A stretch of 64,000 nt of DNA from a virus, in IMG/VR virus record IMGVR_UViG_3300024354_000016, positions 23,501 through 87,500 of that record, one strand, 5' to 3'. A program made the position numbers and the translations under genes. The notes under the pieces are model-generated. The model was given only the letters and a program-made list of their open reading frames with translations, searched no databases and was not told the DNA's origin. Shown piece by piece: positions 1 through 8,615 of the stretch (its first letter is position 1; each line of letters opens with the position of its first letter).

Positions 1-2
1 CC

Positions 3-164
3 TTGTTTTGGCTGAACGCTGCGCTCATAATGAATGTTATGGACGTGGCGTGTAAGTTGCGCTTATCTGTTGGCAATCCGCGCCAGATTAATAGCGGCAT
101 ATATGATGCTGTTATTATAGCCGCAACTAGAAAGGCGACGGATCGTGGATCAGATTCAACATAG
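3..164 (+). CDS. C-terminal end of a gene cut by the window edge
   Basis: An open frame enters from the left edge and ends at a TAG at 162-164. The visible 53 residues are helix-like, with an aliphatic stretch around NVMDVACKLRLSV and a charged end. I recognise no family. It ends just before the small gene and the Mre11-like gene, so it may be the preceding member of the same recombination operon. The start is outside the window. Confidence 0.4.
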   Translation: MFWLNAALIMNVMDVACKLRLSVGNPRQINSGIYDAVIIAATRKATDRGSDST

Positions 165-297
165 CAGACCCTCGATAAGGCTAGTTGTCCTGCGCGGCAT
201 AACTGTGTTCTTCAAGTTAAAGTTGACTGTTCCGCCAAAGTTATTAGATCCAAGATTGATACGCTGGGCAGAGCGCATGGAGAAATACCGTGTCTAA
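145..297 (+). CDS. Small basic protein, about 50 residues, unknown
   Basis: A GTG-started frame of 50 codons ends in TAA at 295-297. Its stop overlaps the GTG start of the Mre11-like gene by a few bases, which is the coupled arrangement used throughout this window. The product is rich in Arg, Lys and Leu and has no motif I recognise. Only a weak purine stretch precedes the start, so the start is uncertain; the overlap with the neighbour is the main support. Confidence 0.4.
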   Translation: MDQIQHSRPSIRLVVLRGITVFFKLKLTVPPKLLDPRLIRWAERMEKYRV

Positions 298-1267
298 GAT
301 TATGTTCATAGGTGACCCACATATCCGTCATACCCATCTCTCCGAGGGTGAGAAGCTTCTTTCTTGGATTGAAAGTGCGGCAGAGGAGCATAAGCCAGAT
401 CTGATCGTCAATCTCGGCGACACCTTTGACGATCACGCCGTTATACGTGCTGAAGTCTTGTCTCTGGTTAACTCTCATATCCTTCGTGTGGTTGATATGA
501 AGATACCGATGGTTATGTTGCTCGGTAACCACGATATGTGGAAGCCTAACTGCAGCAAATATCACGCTTTAGAGGTTTTTAGGGATGTTAAGGGCGTAAC
601 AGTAGTTGATTCAATAATTCAATTAGACGGTGCTACCTACATCCCTTATCTACCCAATCCTCTAGATTGGCCAGATATTAAAACGGATATAGCTGTAACT
701 CACAACACATTTATAGGCGCTGACTATGGGTTCAAATTTGCAGACGATGGTATACCACTTGTTCAGGTTCAGGGATACACTGTGGTCTCTGGACATATCC
801 ACAAGAAACAGTCGCTCAATGAGGGACATGTTGTATATCCCGGAACTCCGACGAGTCTCACGGCTTCTGATGCAAACCAGGTCAAAGGAATCTCCTTCTT
901 AGATACAGATTCTATGTCCTGGACGTTTATTGAGTCACCGTTCCCTATGTGGCGTACCTTAGATTTTGATTTAGCTGAATCTACTTCTTTAGAGCTAAAT
1001 GAAACAGATCGTTGGGTAGTAAAACTAATAGGTCCACGCGCTGAGATCAAAGCTCTACTGGAGTCCGATAAGATTTTAGATTTAAAACGAAGAACTCAAG
1101 TTGTCTTTAAAACTGAATTCACAGACACGATTAAGTCAAATCGCACGCAAATATCTGCGCCTACTATTTACAGTATGGCTGAACAGTACGTAGACAAAAT
1201 TTACTCAGGCGCGATTGATAAATATGAACTTAAGAGTATACTTAAAAGGTACACGGAGCAGCAATGA
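290..1267 (+). CDS. Mre11/SbcD-like metallophosphoesterase (T4 gp47 type)
   Basis: The 325 residues carry the calcineurin-like phosphoesterase motifs in order: GDPHI near residue 8, NLGDTFDDH near 41, GNHDM near 80, a THN near 140 and GHIHKKQ near 169. These residues bind two metal ions in Mre11/SbcD nucleases, which process DNA ends in recombination-dependent replication with an SbcC/gp46 ATPase. That partner is not in the window and may lie to the left. The start is GTG at 290, preceded by GGAG 7-8 bases upstream; the length suits a phage gp47 homologue. The end overlaps the next start as ATGA. Confidence 0.85.
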   Translation: MSKIMFIGDPHIRHTHLSEGEKLLSWIESAAEEHKPDLIVNLGDTFDDHAVIRAEVLSLVNSHILRVVDMKIPMVMLLGNHDMWKPNCSKYHALEVFRDVKGVTVVDSIIQLDGATYIPYLPNPLDWPDIKTDIAVTHNTFIGADYGFKFADDGIPLVQVQGYTVVSGHIHKKQSLNEGHVVYPGTPTSLTASDANQVKGISFLDTDSMSWTFIESPFPMWRTLDFDLAESTSLELNETDRWVVKLIGPRAEIKALLESDKILDLKRRTQVVFKTEFTDTIKSNRTQISAPTIYSMAEQYVDKIYSGAIDKYELKSILKRYTEQQ

Positions 1268-1710
1268 ACACCAACGCCAACGTACACGAGCTGCTAGATC
1301 AGCACAGGTGGCTCCTCAATAACGGTCTGTTTACTGATCAAACTAAAGACAGTTTGTACCTTTATGGGGCCATAATAAATAAAGGTATTACAGCAGTAGA
1401 ATTGTCTGTAGATTCAAACACTAAGCTCATAAAATACACACTCTATGCTGATCTTTCTTTACTAAAAGATTATAATAGATATATTGCGCTTAAAAACACC
1501 GACTCCATACTCGGTATGTGGAAGCTTAAGCGACTTCTTAAGCGCCATGGTAATTTAGAATTTTTAAAGATATTGAACGGTTTTGTAAAAACCTACTGCG
1601 GACCGACTTGGAGTGTCGATCTTGAGTTAAAAGAAAGCTCGGAGTATGAGGATCAAGGACCCACATTTAATGATGATTCAAAGAAAGATCGAGACTCTGT
1701 CCCAAGATGA
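1264..1710 (+). CDS. Hypothetical protein, 148 residues
   Basis: The ATG at 1264 overlaps the TGA of the nuclease gene, so translation is probably coupled. The product has mixed helix and strand character, a conserved-looking YCGPTWSV near residue 117 and an acidic C-terminal tail. I do not recognise the family. The 3' end overlaps the next gene by 65 bases in another frame, and the tail may be poorly constrained. Confidence 0.65.
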   Translation: MNTNANVHELLDQHRWLLNNGLFTDQTKDSLYLYGAIINKGITAVELSVDSNTKLIKYTLYADLSLLKDYNRYIALKNTDSILGMWKLKRLLKRHGNLEFLKILNGFVKTYCGPTWSVDLELKESSEYEDQGPTFNDDSKKDRDSVPR

Positions 1711-2053
1711 GGACGAGAGACAAGATCTGTGGGTAGCCTATTTGGAAGATCCCTACTTCGACCTGTCGTCTAGATTCATCGAGATTAAGAGCAGGAATGA
1801 CGCCAACGACATCATAATAAGTAATCTTATTAATTACTTACAGTCACCACCAACGTCCGAGATGTTGGAATTATTAGATAATTTTACCGAACTGGAAAGA
1901 TCAGTTATGATCTTGCTTGTTATAGGGTTTACAAAAGAGCAAGTTTCCAAGTATAAGATGATCGAGATGTTACGTCTGCAGCAGATGATAAACAACATCT
2001 CTACCCATCCTATATGGGAGAAAGCGCTTGCTAAAAAAGAGACTGAACGCTGA
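1646..2053 (+). CDS. Hypothetical protein with sigma-region-4-like segment
   Basis: The 135-residue product has a segment (about residues 88-125: ELERSVMILLVIGFTKEQV and following) that resembles the helix-turn-helix of sigma region 4 or a small-terminase DNA-binding domain. GGAG lies five bases before the ATG. It sits immediately before the putative small terminase and overlaps both neighbours. The function is unknown; DNA binding is an inference from a weak pattern. Confidence 0.6.
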   Translation: MRIKDPHLMMIQRKIETLSQDEDERQDLWVAYLEDPYFDLSSRFIEIKSRNDANDIIISNLINYLQSPPTSEMLELLDNFTELERSVMILLVIGFTKEQVSKYKMIEMLRLQQMINNISTHPIWEKALAKKETER

Positions 2054-2645
2054 AGAACGCTACGGACTTAGTTTCGATCAGGTCCGCGAGGCCGAAAAGT
2101 ATCTTCGTCAGCATAAGACCGCAGGCGCCATGGGCAAGCAAGAGGCTATGCCCGTTTACGAACTTTTCCTGCTTGGCTATTCGTTAGAAGATCTAAGCAG
2201 GAAATTTCCCCAATATTCTTTGGGAAAAATCTCGCTGACGGCTGCCTTAAACGGGTGGGTTAAAGATCGTGAAAAGTTAGCCAACTCAATATATGACAGG
2301 ATTCGGGCCCGCATAGTTAAATCCACCGTCGAGCAGGTTGAGTTTCTTACAGACATGGTGTCTGTCTCTACCACAGAGAACATGGAGGAGATGCGCAAGT
2401 ATCTCCAAGATCCTTCTAAAGCGCCTCCTCCTCAGATGAGAATCAAAAGTTTAAAAGAATACCAGCAGGTAATAGAGATGCTGGCGAAAGTCGCAGACTC
2501 AGTTAGAGCCCTTTCTGCTCCTGCAGAGACTGATCAACCTAAACTTTTGTCTAAATCAAGCAAACCTAAAGCCCTACCCAAACCAGAACCAGCCGACGAG
2601 TCTGTTCTCTTGGCCCAATTAGTCCAGGACCCAGAAGATGAGTGA
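2028..2645 (+). CDS. Putative terminase small subunit
   Basis: A 205-residue helical protein lies directly upstream of the large terminase and overlaps it by eight bases. An HTH-like segment around residues 46-75 (YELFLLGYSLEDLSRKF) would suit recognition of the packaging site. A central helical region could form oligomers, and the tail is Pro/Lys-rich. The start is TTG at 2028, supported by GGGAG 7-8 bases upstream. The assignment rests on position and architecture; small terminases are too variable to be sure by eye. Confidence 0.6.
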   Translation: MLKKRLNAEERYGLSFDQVREAEKYLRQHKTAGAMGKQEAMPVYELFLLGYSLEDLSRKFPQYSLGKISLTAALNGWVKDREKLANSIYDRIRARIVKSTVEQVEFLTDMVSVSTTENMEEMRKYLQDPSKAPPPQMRIKSLKEYQQVIEMLAKVADSVRALSAPAETDQPKLLSKSSKPKALPKPEPADESVLLAQLVQDPEDE

Positions 2646-3585
2646 CGAGTCTAAGTTTTGCTCAGTCACCGGGTGCGGTAAGCCGATCAAGGCAAAAGGT
2701 TACTGCGGCAACCATTATAAGAAGTTTATCGAGCTTCCTAAGAAGCGCGCCGAGCAGACGGCCTTAACTAAGGTCGCAAAGCAGCAGCAAGCTTCTCAGA
2801 GAATGTCTGAGAGAGCCGCACACCTGACAATGGCGCAGCTCGAAAAGATCTTTCTTACGCCGTGCCGAACAGAGAAAGATCTAAAGAACTATATTAAATA
2901 CTTTTTTAACCTCCAGCTGCCAGATTGCAAGGTTTCCCGCTATGCGGATACGACGCCTTTTCACGCGATATGGGAAGCTTATAATATTTGCGTTAACAAC
3001 GATAATCCGCAAAATGTGCAAGAGTTGCTATACGTTGCCGGTAGGGGCTCTGGAAAAACACTTGGCATGGCTATCGCCGAACTTCTAATACTTTTGCACG
3101 ATCAGCGCGATGTTGTTCATGTGGGTGCGATTCTATCACAGGCAAAACGATGCTACGAGTATCAGCAAAAGTTTCTGATGTCCGACAGAATTAAACCGTT
3201 AATTTTGCCACCTAAAACACAAGAAGCCGACCGTATTCTTGAAAAATTTACGATGGAAAAATCGGTATTTAATGTTACGGGTGAGAAGGTCACACTTGAA
3301 GTGATTCCATGCACATTAAAAGCCTGTTTAACTTCTTGTACTATGTCAATCGATGGCAATGGTGTGCCAAAAATATTAGCGGATTTTAAACCAGGGGATT
3401 TAATTAAAAATACTATTGGTTTTGTTGAAGTAATAGACAATCAACTTGAAGATGCGGAATGTGTCAGAGTAGAGTTAGAAGATGGAAGAATAATCGAAGG
3501 AACGCTTGACCATAAGGTTTGGACTCAACGAGGTTGGGTAGAATTGCAGCATCTTACTGATATCGATGACGTTATAACGATTTAA
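2638..3585 (+). CDS. terL (N-extein): Terminase large subunit N-part fused to N-half of a split intein
   Basis: Residues 1-229 are the ATPase part of a large terminase: a Cys/His cluster at the N-terminus (C8, C13, C23, H26) and Walker A AGRGSGKT near residue 135. Residue 230 begins an intein: it starts CLTSCTMSIDG, has PGDLI, and has the block B motif GTLDHKVWT with the TxxH pair. The frame stops 86 residues into the intein. The Walker B strand and nuclease are in the gene at 5110. The intein portion is visibly AT-richer than the upstream part, consistent with acquisition. The product should be inactive in packaging until trans-spliced. Confidence 0.92.
   Translation: MSDESKFCSVTGCGKPIKAKGYCGNHYKKFIELPKKRAEQTALTKVAKQQQASQRMSERAAHLTMAQLEKIFLTPCRTEKDLKNYIKYFFNLQLPDCKVSRYADTTPFHAIWEAYNICVNNDNPQNVQELLYVAGRGSGKTLGMAIAELLILLHDQRDVVHVGAILSQAKRCYEYQQKFLMSDRIKPLILPPKTQEADRILEKFTMEKSVFNVTGEKVTLEVIPCTLKACLTSCTMSIDGNGVPKILADFKPGDLIKNTIGFVEVIDNQLEDAECVRVELEDGRIIEGTLDHKVWTQRGWVELQHLTDIDDVITI
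3325..3582 (+). other. N-terminal half of a split intein (IntN, 86 residues)
   Basis: The first residue is the catalytic Cys encoded at 3325-3327, after the extein sequence TLKA. Block A and block B motifs are present, and the fragment ends with a hydrophobic DDVITI before the stop. This is the typical break point of naturally split inteins. No endonuclease domain is present. Confidence 0.9.
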
Positions 3586-3610
3586 TATTATTAATATTAG
3601 AGAGTGCATT

Positions 3611-4150
3611 ATGGCTATATCGGTGCCAAATAATTTGCAATTAAAATTACCAAGATTTATCGTATATCTTATTGTAAAGTTTATAACTTTTAAACTTAAC
3701 ATAAACGGATACCTAATCGCAGGTTCGTATAGGAGATCTAAATTTATTTGCGGCGATATCGATCTCGTAATTCCAGCACATCTTATGCAAGATCTTGATT
3801 CTAAAATGAAAAGCATGGGCTGGTTCCTGAACCCTATGAGAAATCACAATGCAACTCTTAGCAGACAGTATCTTAAAAAGATTAAATTTTTTAATATAAG
3901 AAAGATAATAGTATTAGATATATTTCCGTACACTGATGAAAACCTTGGAAATGTTTTAGTTTTTGCAACCGGGTCGGCTGCCCATAATGGTAGAATTAGA
4001 AACAGCCTTGAAAGTCAAGGAATGTCGTGGAAAAATCCAGCTTTTATATTGATTAAATCAACCAATGAAAAGTTGACATTTAAAAGCGAAAACGATTTCT
4101 TTAATTTTTTAAATTTGAAAACAAAGCCACCAAGAGATCGATATGAATAA
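3611..4150 (+). CDS. Minimal DNA polymerase X-like nucleotidyltransferase
   Basis: This 179-residue protein has the polymerase beta palm signature GSYRRSKFICGDIDLVI (residues 38-54, with Asp49 and Asp51 as metal ligands). A third Asp follows at 103 (IVLDIFPY), then the thumb motif TGSAAHNGRIR (120-130). The N-terminal lyase and fingers domains of cellular PolX are absent. The size and layout match the 174-residue PolX of African swine fever virus, which is only palm and thumb. It lies between the two halves of the split terminase and overlaps the next gene by eight bases. It could be a gap-filling polymerase or another nucleotidyltransferase; the substrate is not known. Confidence 0.8.
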   Translation: MAISVPNNLQLKLPRFIVYLIVKFITFKLNINGYLIAGSYRRSKFICGDIDLVIPAHLMQDLDSKMKSMGWFLNPMRNHNATLSRQYLKKIKFFNIRKIIVLDIFPYTDENLGNVLVFATGSAAHNGRIRNSLESQGMSWKNPAFILIKSTNEKLTFKSENDFFNFLNLKTKPPRDRYE

Positions 4151-5042
4151 TTTAATCAAGTCGTTAAAAACGCACAAAGAAGAATTGCTCGTAAAATCAA
4201 ACGGTCAATGGCAGCTTTTAAGTAAAGCCATATGGGAAAAAGCACCTCATATTTCTCAAAACGCATGTATATGCGGTGGCTCTATGAGAAACGACAAAAT
4301 GCACCACTACACCTGTGTGGATGCGAATTCTGCACCTAACAAAACTCAATACAATGCTAAACTTAATAAAATGTTTGCTGATTATCACGACGCTCTTGAT
4401 GCTAAGTCTCCGCGGGCGTTGCAGCAGCATTCTGGTGCTATAAGAGATTTAGTAAACAATGCTAGCCCTGGATCCATTGATTTAGGGCACCTTAGTTACT
4501 TGCAAAATAAGGCTGCAGATGCTTTTAAAGCCTCAGATATGCCCCATCATGGTGGACTAAGATTTAGTCATGAAGATCTACGCAATGCCTTTGATCGTCA
4601 TCTGGATGATTCTGTTAAAAATTTAAAAGATGTGCATGATCATCACGGCATTGAGGCTGTAAAGGGTTTAAGTAGAGCAATAGGAGCAAATATCGATCCT
4701 TATCATGAGGGCAAACATGGTCCTACTGTTTTTCACGATCACGACAATTTGGCACTAAAACCCCATCTAGTTGGCGATGTTCAAGCTTTGAATCTGGGCG
4801 CATACGGTCATCACAAGACTGTTTCTGCTACATCCCCCGGTGATATTCTTTATTACGAGTACGATAATAGCAACGCTAAACCTAAAGACGACGCGACAAC
4901 AGCTCGCCACGAGGCGCTTAACGACAAGGTTTCTAGTACGTATGAAGATGCTCTGAGTGGCGATCTACGTAAATTGAAAGCACACGAAGACGCGGTCGTA
5001 GATCGCGGTGTTGCACATTTTAAACATCATCACGGTCTATAA
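4143..5042 (+). CDS. His-rich hypothetical protein nested in the split terminase
   Basis: The 299-residue product opens with KEELLVKSNGQWQLLSK, resembling the start of the protein at 24086 (KSQNGQWSLVK). A Cys/His cluster follows at residues 43-59 (C43, C45, H55, H56, C59). The rest is rich in His, Asp and Asn, for example HGPTVFHDHDN. It lacks any HNH, GIY-YIG, LAGLIDADG or Vsr-like motif I can see, so it is not an obvious homing endonuclease. The similarity suggests kinship with the phage's internal virion-type proteins rather than with the intein. Confidence 0.7.
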   Translation: MNNLIKSLKTHKEELLVKSNGQWQLLSKAIWEKAPHISQNACICGGSMRNDKMHHYTCVDANSAPNKTQYNAKLNKMFADYHDALDAKSPRALQQHSGAIRDLVNNASPGSIDLGHLSYLQNKAADAFKASDMPHHGGLRFSHEDLRNAFDRHLDDSVKNLKDVHDHHGIEAVKGLSRAIGANIDPYHEGKHGPTVFHDHDNLALKPHLVGDVQALNLGAYGHHKTVSATSPGDILYYEYDNSNAKPKDDATTARHEALNDKVSSTYEDALSGDLRKLKAHEDAVVDRGVAHFKHHHGL

Positions 5043-5045
5043 AAC

Positions 5046-5053
5046 TATAAATA
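5046..5053 (+). promoter_or_regulatory. T4-late-like promoter box TATAAATA
   Basis: TATAAATA lies 57 bases before the ATG of the C-terminal terminase gene and just after the stop of the nested gene. It matches the consensus of T4 late promoters, so the second terminase half could be transcribed independently. A single 8-base match is weak alone; it recurs at 8638 and on the - strand at 63327. Confidence 0.4.
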
Positions 5054-5109
5054 CTTATCATTTTGAGTATATAGATACTAGACATGGGATCTATATACCC
5101 AGGTGATAT

Positions 5110-5241
5110 ATGGCTAAAATTAAAAAGCTCGAGCGAACCGGTGTCAAACAAATAGCGAAACTTGAGGTTCGTTCTAATTCGGATCCGACAAATCCGATGT
5201 CTAATTCATTTGTTACGATCGATGGCACTATAAATCACAAC
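5110..5241 (+). other. C-terminal half of a split intein (IntC, 44 residues)
   Basis: The fragment ends HN, followed by Cys encoded at 5242-5244, the standard C-terminal splice junction. The insertion point is immediately upstream of the Walker B strand, a highly conserved site of the kind inteins usually occupy. Together with the N-half the intein is 130 residues, the size of a mini-intein. Confidence 0.9.
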
Positions 5242-6636
5242 TGCAACGGACCTCACGTACCGCTGGTTGTGGTCGATGAAATCGACACAGTTTCTGGCGA
5301 AGGATTAAAGGCATACAAAGAGATATCTGGTATGCTCGACTCCAAGCGGGGCAAGAAGCCGCTAAGAGTGGGTATCTCAACTAGAAAATCTCGATACGGG
5401 CTAATGAATCAAGCCATCGAGAATGCCGAGAAGCAGGGGAGACATGTTCGCCGCTGGACCGCGTTCGAGTTTACTGAGCGCTGCCCAGACTCTAGATCCG
5501 GTACGACTAAGCAAGAATACTATATCGACCAAAATTCATTCGACATGCGTCTTCCGTCTGAATACAATAAACTCAGCGAGCAGAAGAAAAAAGACTACGC
5601 GCCGTACGAGATGTATTCTGGTTGCCACAAGTGCCCTCTTGCGCCAATCTGCTTAGGTGACGCCAAAAATCAAACATCCACATCGCCGATGCTCAAGTCG
5701 ATTGACGAACTTGCCCAGAAGATACTTTCCGAAGGTCCTGATTGGGCAATGTCACAGCTGATGAATCTTAAACCATCAGTTGAGGGAATTGTGTTTAAGG
5801 AATTTGATGAGCGTACGCACGTCAGGACATGGAATCAGATGTGGCTCACTCTTACCGGCAAGGAATTTCCTGGCGAGTGCAATCACGATATCTTTGTTAA
5901 GAAATGTTTAGCAATGGGTTTGCCAGCATACTCGGGTATCGACTGGGGATGGTCTAACCCTCATACTTTGGTAACTTTTTTCGTAGACTCTAAGGAAAAC
6001 ATCTACGTCGTCAGATGCGACGGTATGACGTACATATCTCGACCTGCCTGGATGCACCACGTCAAGAATAAGTGGCACCAGGCTTATCGGGTTCAGCTCT
6101 ACTTCCCAGATCAAGCCGATCCGGGTGACGCAGTCGAGATGAGAAAGCTCGGTCTTCCCACATCAACTAACACTGACAAGGGCCAAGTAAACACTGGCAT
6201 CCAGGTCATAAAGAAATGGTTAAAAGTCCCAGGAACCGGGGAGCCAAAGATATTTTTTGCACAAGAAACTTGTCAGCCCTTGATAAGGGAGTTCCAGCTC
6301 TACCATTACAAAGTAGATGCATCAGGTCAAATCACGGATGATCCTGATACAGAGCACGATCACTGGATTGACGCTTTGCGCTATGCGATGACTAATTTAT
6401 TCAGCAAGTCAGCTGTCATCCTTTCTTCGGCTGGCTTAGACGTAGACATGGCTAAATTAGTTGATTCTACCGGCAGCTTCTTTAAACCGCCCACACCTGA
6501 AGAGTACGCTAAGGTAAACAACATTCCGTTTAATCCGGAAGTTAACCTGGATAAGATGGGTAAAATAGGAAGGCTGTCTGATATAGAGGATAACGAAGAT
6601 CAAGGGTCGGACGGCGGTTTTATATGGACCTTTTGA
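5110..6636 (+). CDS. terL (C-extein): C-half of a split intein fused to terminase large subunit C-part
   Basis: Residues 1-44 are the intein C-half, ending VTIDGTINHN with the penultimate His and terminal Asn. Residue 45 is the Cys(+1) nucleophile. The extein continues NGPHVPLVVVDEID, the Walker B strand and catalytic Glu. Further on are a Cys cluster (GCHKCPLAPIC near 175-185) and the RNase H-like nuclease: YSGIDWGWSNP near 275, an acidic FPDQADPGD near 335 and HDHWIDALRYA near 417. Joined to the 229-residue N-part it gives a 693-residue terminase. AGGTGAT precedes the ATG. Confidence 0.92.
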   Translation: MAKIKKLERTGVKQIAKLEVRSNSDPTNPMSNSFVTIDGTINHNCNGPHVPLVVVDEIDTVSGEGLKAYKEISGMLDSKRGKKPLRVGISTRKSRYGLMNQAIENAEKQGRHVRRWTAFEFTERCPDSRSGTTKQEYYIDQNSFDMRLPSEYNKLSEQKKKDYAPYEMYSGCHKCPLAPICLGDAKNQTSTSPMLKSIDELAQKILSEGPDWAMSQLMNLKPSVEGIVFKEFDERTHVRTWNQMWLTLTGKEFPGECNHDIFVKKCLAMGLPAYSGIDWGWSNPHTLVTFFVDSKENIYVVRCDGMTYISRPAWMHHVKNKWHQAYRVQLYFPDQADPGDAVEMRKLGLPTSTNTDKGQVNTGIQVIKKWLKVPGTGEPKIFFAQETCQPLIREFQLYHYKVDASGQITDDPDTEHDHWIDALRYAMTNLFSKSAVILSSAGLDVDMAKLVDSTGSFFKPPTPEEYAKVNNIPFNPEVNLDKMGKIGRLSDIEDNEDQGSDGGFIWTF

Positions 6637-6639
6637 TCG

Positions 6640-6645
6640 TATAAT
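6640..6645 (+). promoter_or_regulatory. Candidate -10 box for the portal gene
   Basis: TATAAT follows the terminase stop by four bases and precedes the portal ATG by 33. No good -35 is visible at the usual distance. Confidence 0.35.
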
Positions 6646-6677
6646 ATGGTTGTCTTACCGTCAGCTTGGAGACCAAG

Positions 6678-8615
6678 ATGTCTTGGATTGAAGATATTAA
6701 AAAAGCAGTTACTGATTCTCTTCGTAAAGATATCGAGGACTTAACTAAGTCTGAAGCCGACCGTCTATCCGACTCTTCTCAGCCTAAAAATGAAGCTCAA
6801 GATCAGGGTCAGCTCGTTGGCAGCAAAGCTATACTTACCGATCCGTATTACGATCACGCTGCTCATAATTACTTTCTTTCTAAATCAAAAATCTCTAGAA
6901 TAGCCAACCGCACCCTTAGAGAAATCTCTATGCGAGATTGGCTAGTAAATGCAATTTTGCAGATTCGTTGCGATACAGTTCTGCGCTTCTCTCGTCCTCA
7001 GGAGAAGAAGTATGACATGGGGTACCGGTTTGTTAAGGCCAACCAAAATGAACCAGTTACCCAAGAAGATATCGATAACATCCGGATGCTAGAAGACTAT
7101 ATTTATCACTGTGGTCGTACCGACGCAACGCCCCGCGGCGAGGAGATGCTGTTCGGTGAGTTCGTAAAGTTGATCACCTGGGACGCACTAACCTTTGGCC
7201 ATATCGCCGTAGAGAAGGTGCTTACTCGCAAAGGTTCTCTCCATCGCTTTCGCCCTCTTCCCGCAGAGACTGTTTACCGTGTCAACCCAAACGTCTCCAA
7301 GGATGCGGTTGAGAATCAGGCAAAAGTCGCGCTGGAGCTTTACCACAAAAAGCGCTCTGACAATGACCCAAGGGGTGACGGTCAGATCAATACTCCTGAC
7401 ATGGAGTACCTAAAGTACGTTCAGCAGACCATGGACATGCGCGTCGTAAACGTGTTTGGCGATGAAGACATGGTCTTCAAACTCTTCAACCCAAAGAACT
7501 TTGCCGACTCCAACGGCTACGCGATCTCGATGGTCGAGCAAGCCGTGATCATGATCACAAACCATCTCAACGTTGAATCCTACAATGCAAACTACTTTAC
7601 GCACGGATATGCGGCTAGAGGGATCCTGCATCTCAAAGGAACAGTTACTCAAAACACTCTGGCGTCTTTCCGTCGTCAGTTCTACAATACTATTTCGGGC
7701 TCGAATAACGCTTGGCGCACACCGATTGTATCAGGGCTGGATGATGTCCAGTGGATACCAATGTCAGGGTCTGCACGCGAGATGGAGTACATCAACTTCA
7801 ATTCGCACGTCATGCGATCCATCTGTGCTCAGTTTCAGATCGACCCCATCGAAGTAGGTTTAGATTATCTTACAACCGCCAACGGTCGTGCCGCATCTCA
7901 AGCTAAAGAATCTGGACAATTCAAGATCACGTACTCTCGCGAGAGAGGTTTGCTGCCAATTCTTTACTTTATTGAAGATCTGATCAACCAAGACGTAGTC
8001 CCTGCTTTAGATAAAGAGCTCGCATCTAAATATAAATTTAAGTTCGTAGGGTACACAGACGACACGGCGCAAACCGATATCTCGCTTCGTCAAGCGCAGA
8101 TGACCGTGTTTTCTTCTATGAACGATCTGCTTAAGAATGAAGATCGTAAACCTATTGACCATCCGATTGCGAATTTGCCGCTTAATCAAGCATTTTGGGG
8201 ACTGGTCGACAAGATGATGACCAAAGGCGAGCAGCGAGAAGTCTTCTTAGGCGATGCAGGCGCGACTCAACGACAAGAACTCCAATATCTTCCTGGCGAT
8301 CCAATGTTCCTGCAGTGGCAAAATATGCTTATGACTAAACAGGCTCAGAAAGAAGCAAAAGATCAGCAGCAACAACAGATGGCAATGCAGCAGCAGCAAA
8401 TGGAACACGAGCAAGATCTTCAGCGCCAGCAGGTTGATCACGATACCGAAGGTAGAAAACAAGCAGCAGCTGAGGCCGCAGTAAAGGCAGGCCAATCGCC
8501 CGTGCAGCAATTGCAAGAGACTGCCAAAGAATTTGGCGCGACTCGCGCCTCAAACGTTGAAGGCAAGATGACAAGAAACCCAATCAACGTTGCCGCAGAT
8601 ACCGAAAAAGAATAA
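6678..8615 (+). CDS. Portal protein
   Basis: A 645-residue protein directly after the terminase has the features of a large phage portal: an alpha/beta N-terminal body, a VEKVLTRKGSLHRFRPLPA strand region near 175-195, and a long Gln-rich C-terminal coiled coil (about residues 555-610) typical of the crown or barrel. Twelve copies would form the ring through which DNA is packaged. I start it at the ATG at 6678, with TTGGAG 7-10 bases upstream; the in-frame TTG at 6666 lies inside that ribosome site. Confidence 0.8.
   Translation: MSWIEDIKKAVTDSLRKDIEDLTKSEADRLSDSSQPKNEAQDQGQLVGSKAILTDPYYDHAAHNYFLSKSKISRIANRTLREISMRDWLVNAILQIRCDTVLRFSRPQEKKYDMGYRFVKANQNEPVTQEDIDNIRMLEDYIYHCGRTDATPRGEEMLFGEFVKLITWDALTFGHIAVEKVLTRKGSLHRFRPLPAETVYRVNPNVSKDAVENQAKVALELYHKKRSDNDPRGDGQINTPDMEYLKYVQQTMDMRVVNVFGDEDMVFKLFNPKNFADSNGYAISMVEQAVIMITNHLNVESYNANYFTHGYAARGILHLKGTVTQNTLASFRRQFYNTISGSNNAWRTPIVSGLDDVQWIPMSGSAREMEYINFNSHVMRSICAQFQIDPIEVGLDYLTTANGRAASQAKESGQFKITYSRERGLLPILYFIEDLINQDVVPALDKELASKYKFKFVGYTDDTAQTDISLRQAQMTVFSSMNDLLKNEDRKPIDHPIANLPLNQAFWGLVDKMMTKGEQREVFLGDAGATQRQELQYLPGDPMFLQWQNMLMTKQAQKEAKDQQQQQMAMQQQQMEHEQDLQRQQVDHDTEGRKQAAAEAAVKAGQSPVQQLQETAKEFGATRASNVEGKMTRNPINVAADTEKE

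Noticed and set aside
3325-5241. A group I intron instead of a split intein in the terminase gene
   Set aside because: Both halves have clear protein splicing motifs in frame with the exteins, the N-half ends at a stop codon, and the C-half has its own start codon and ribosome site.
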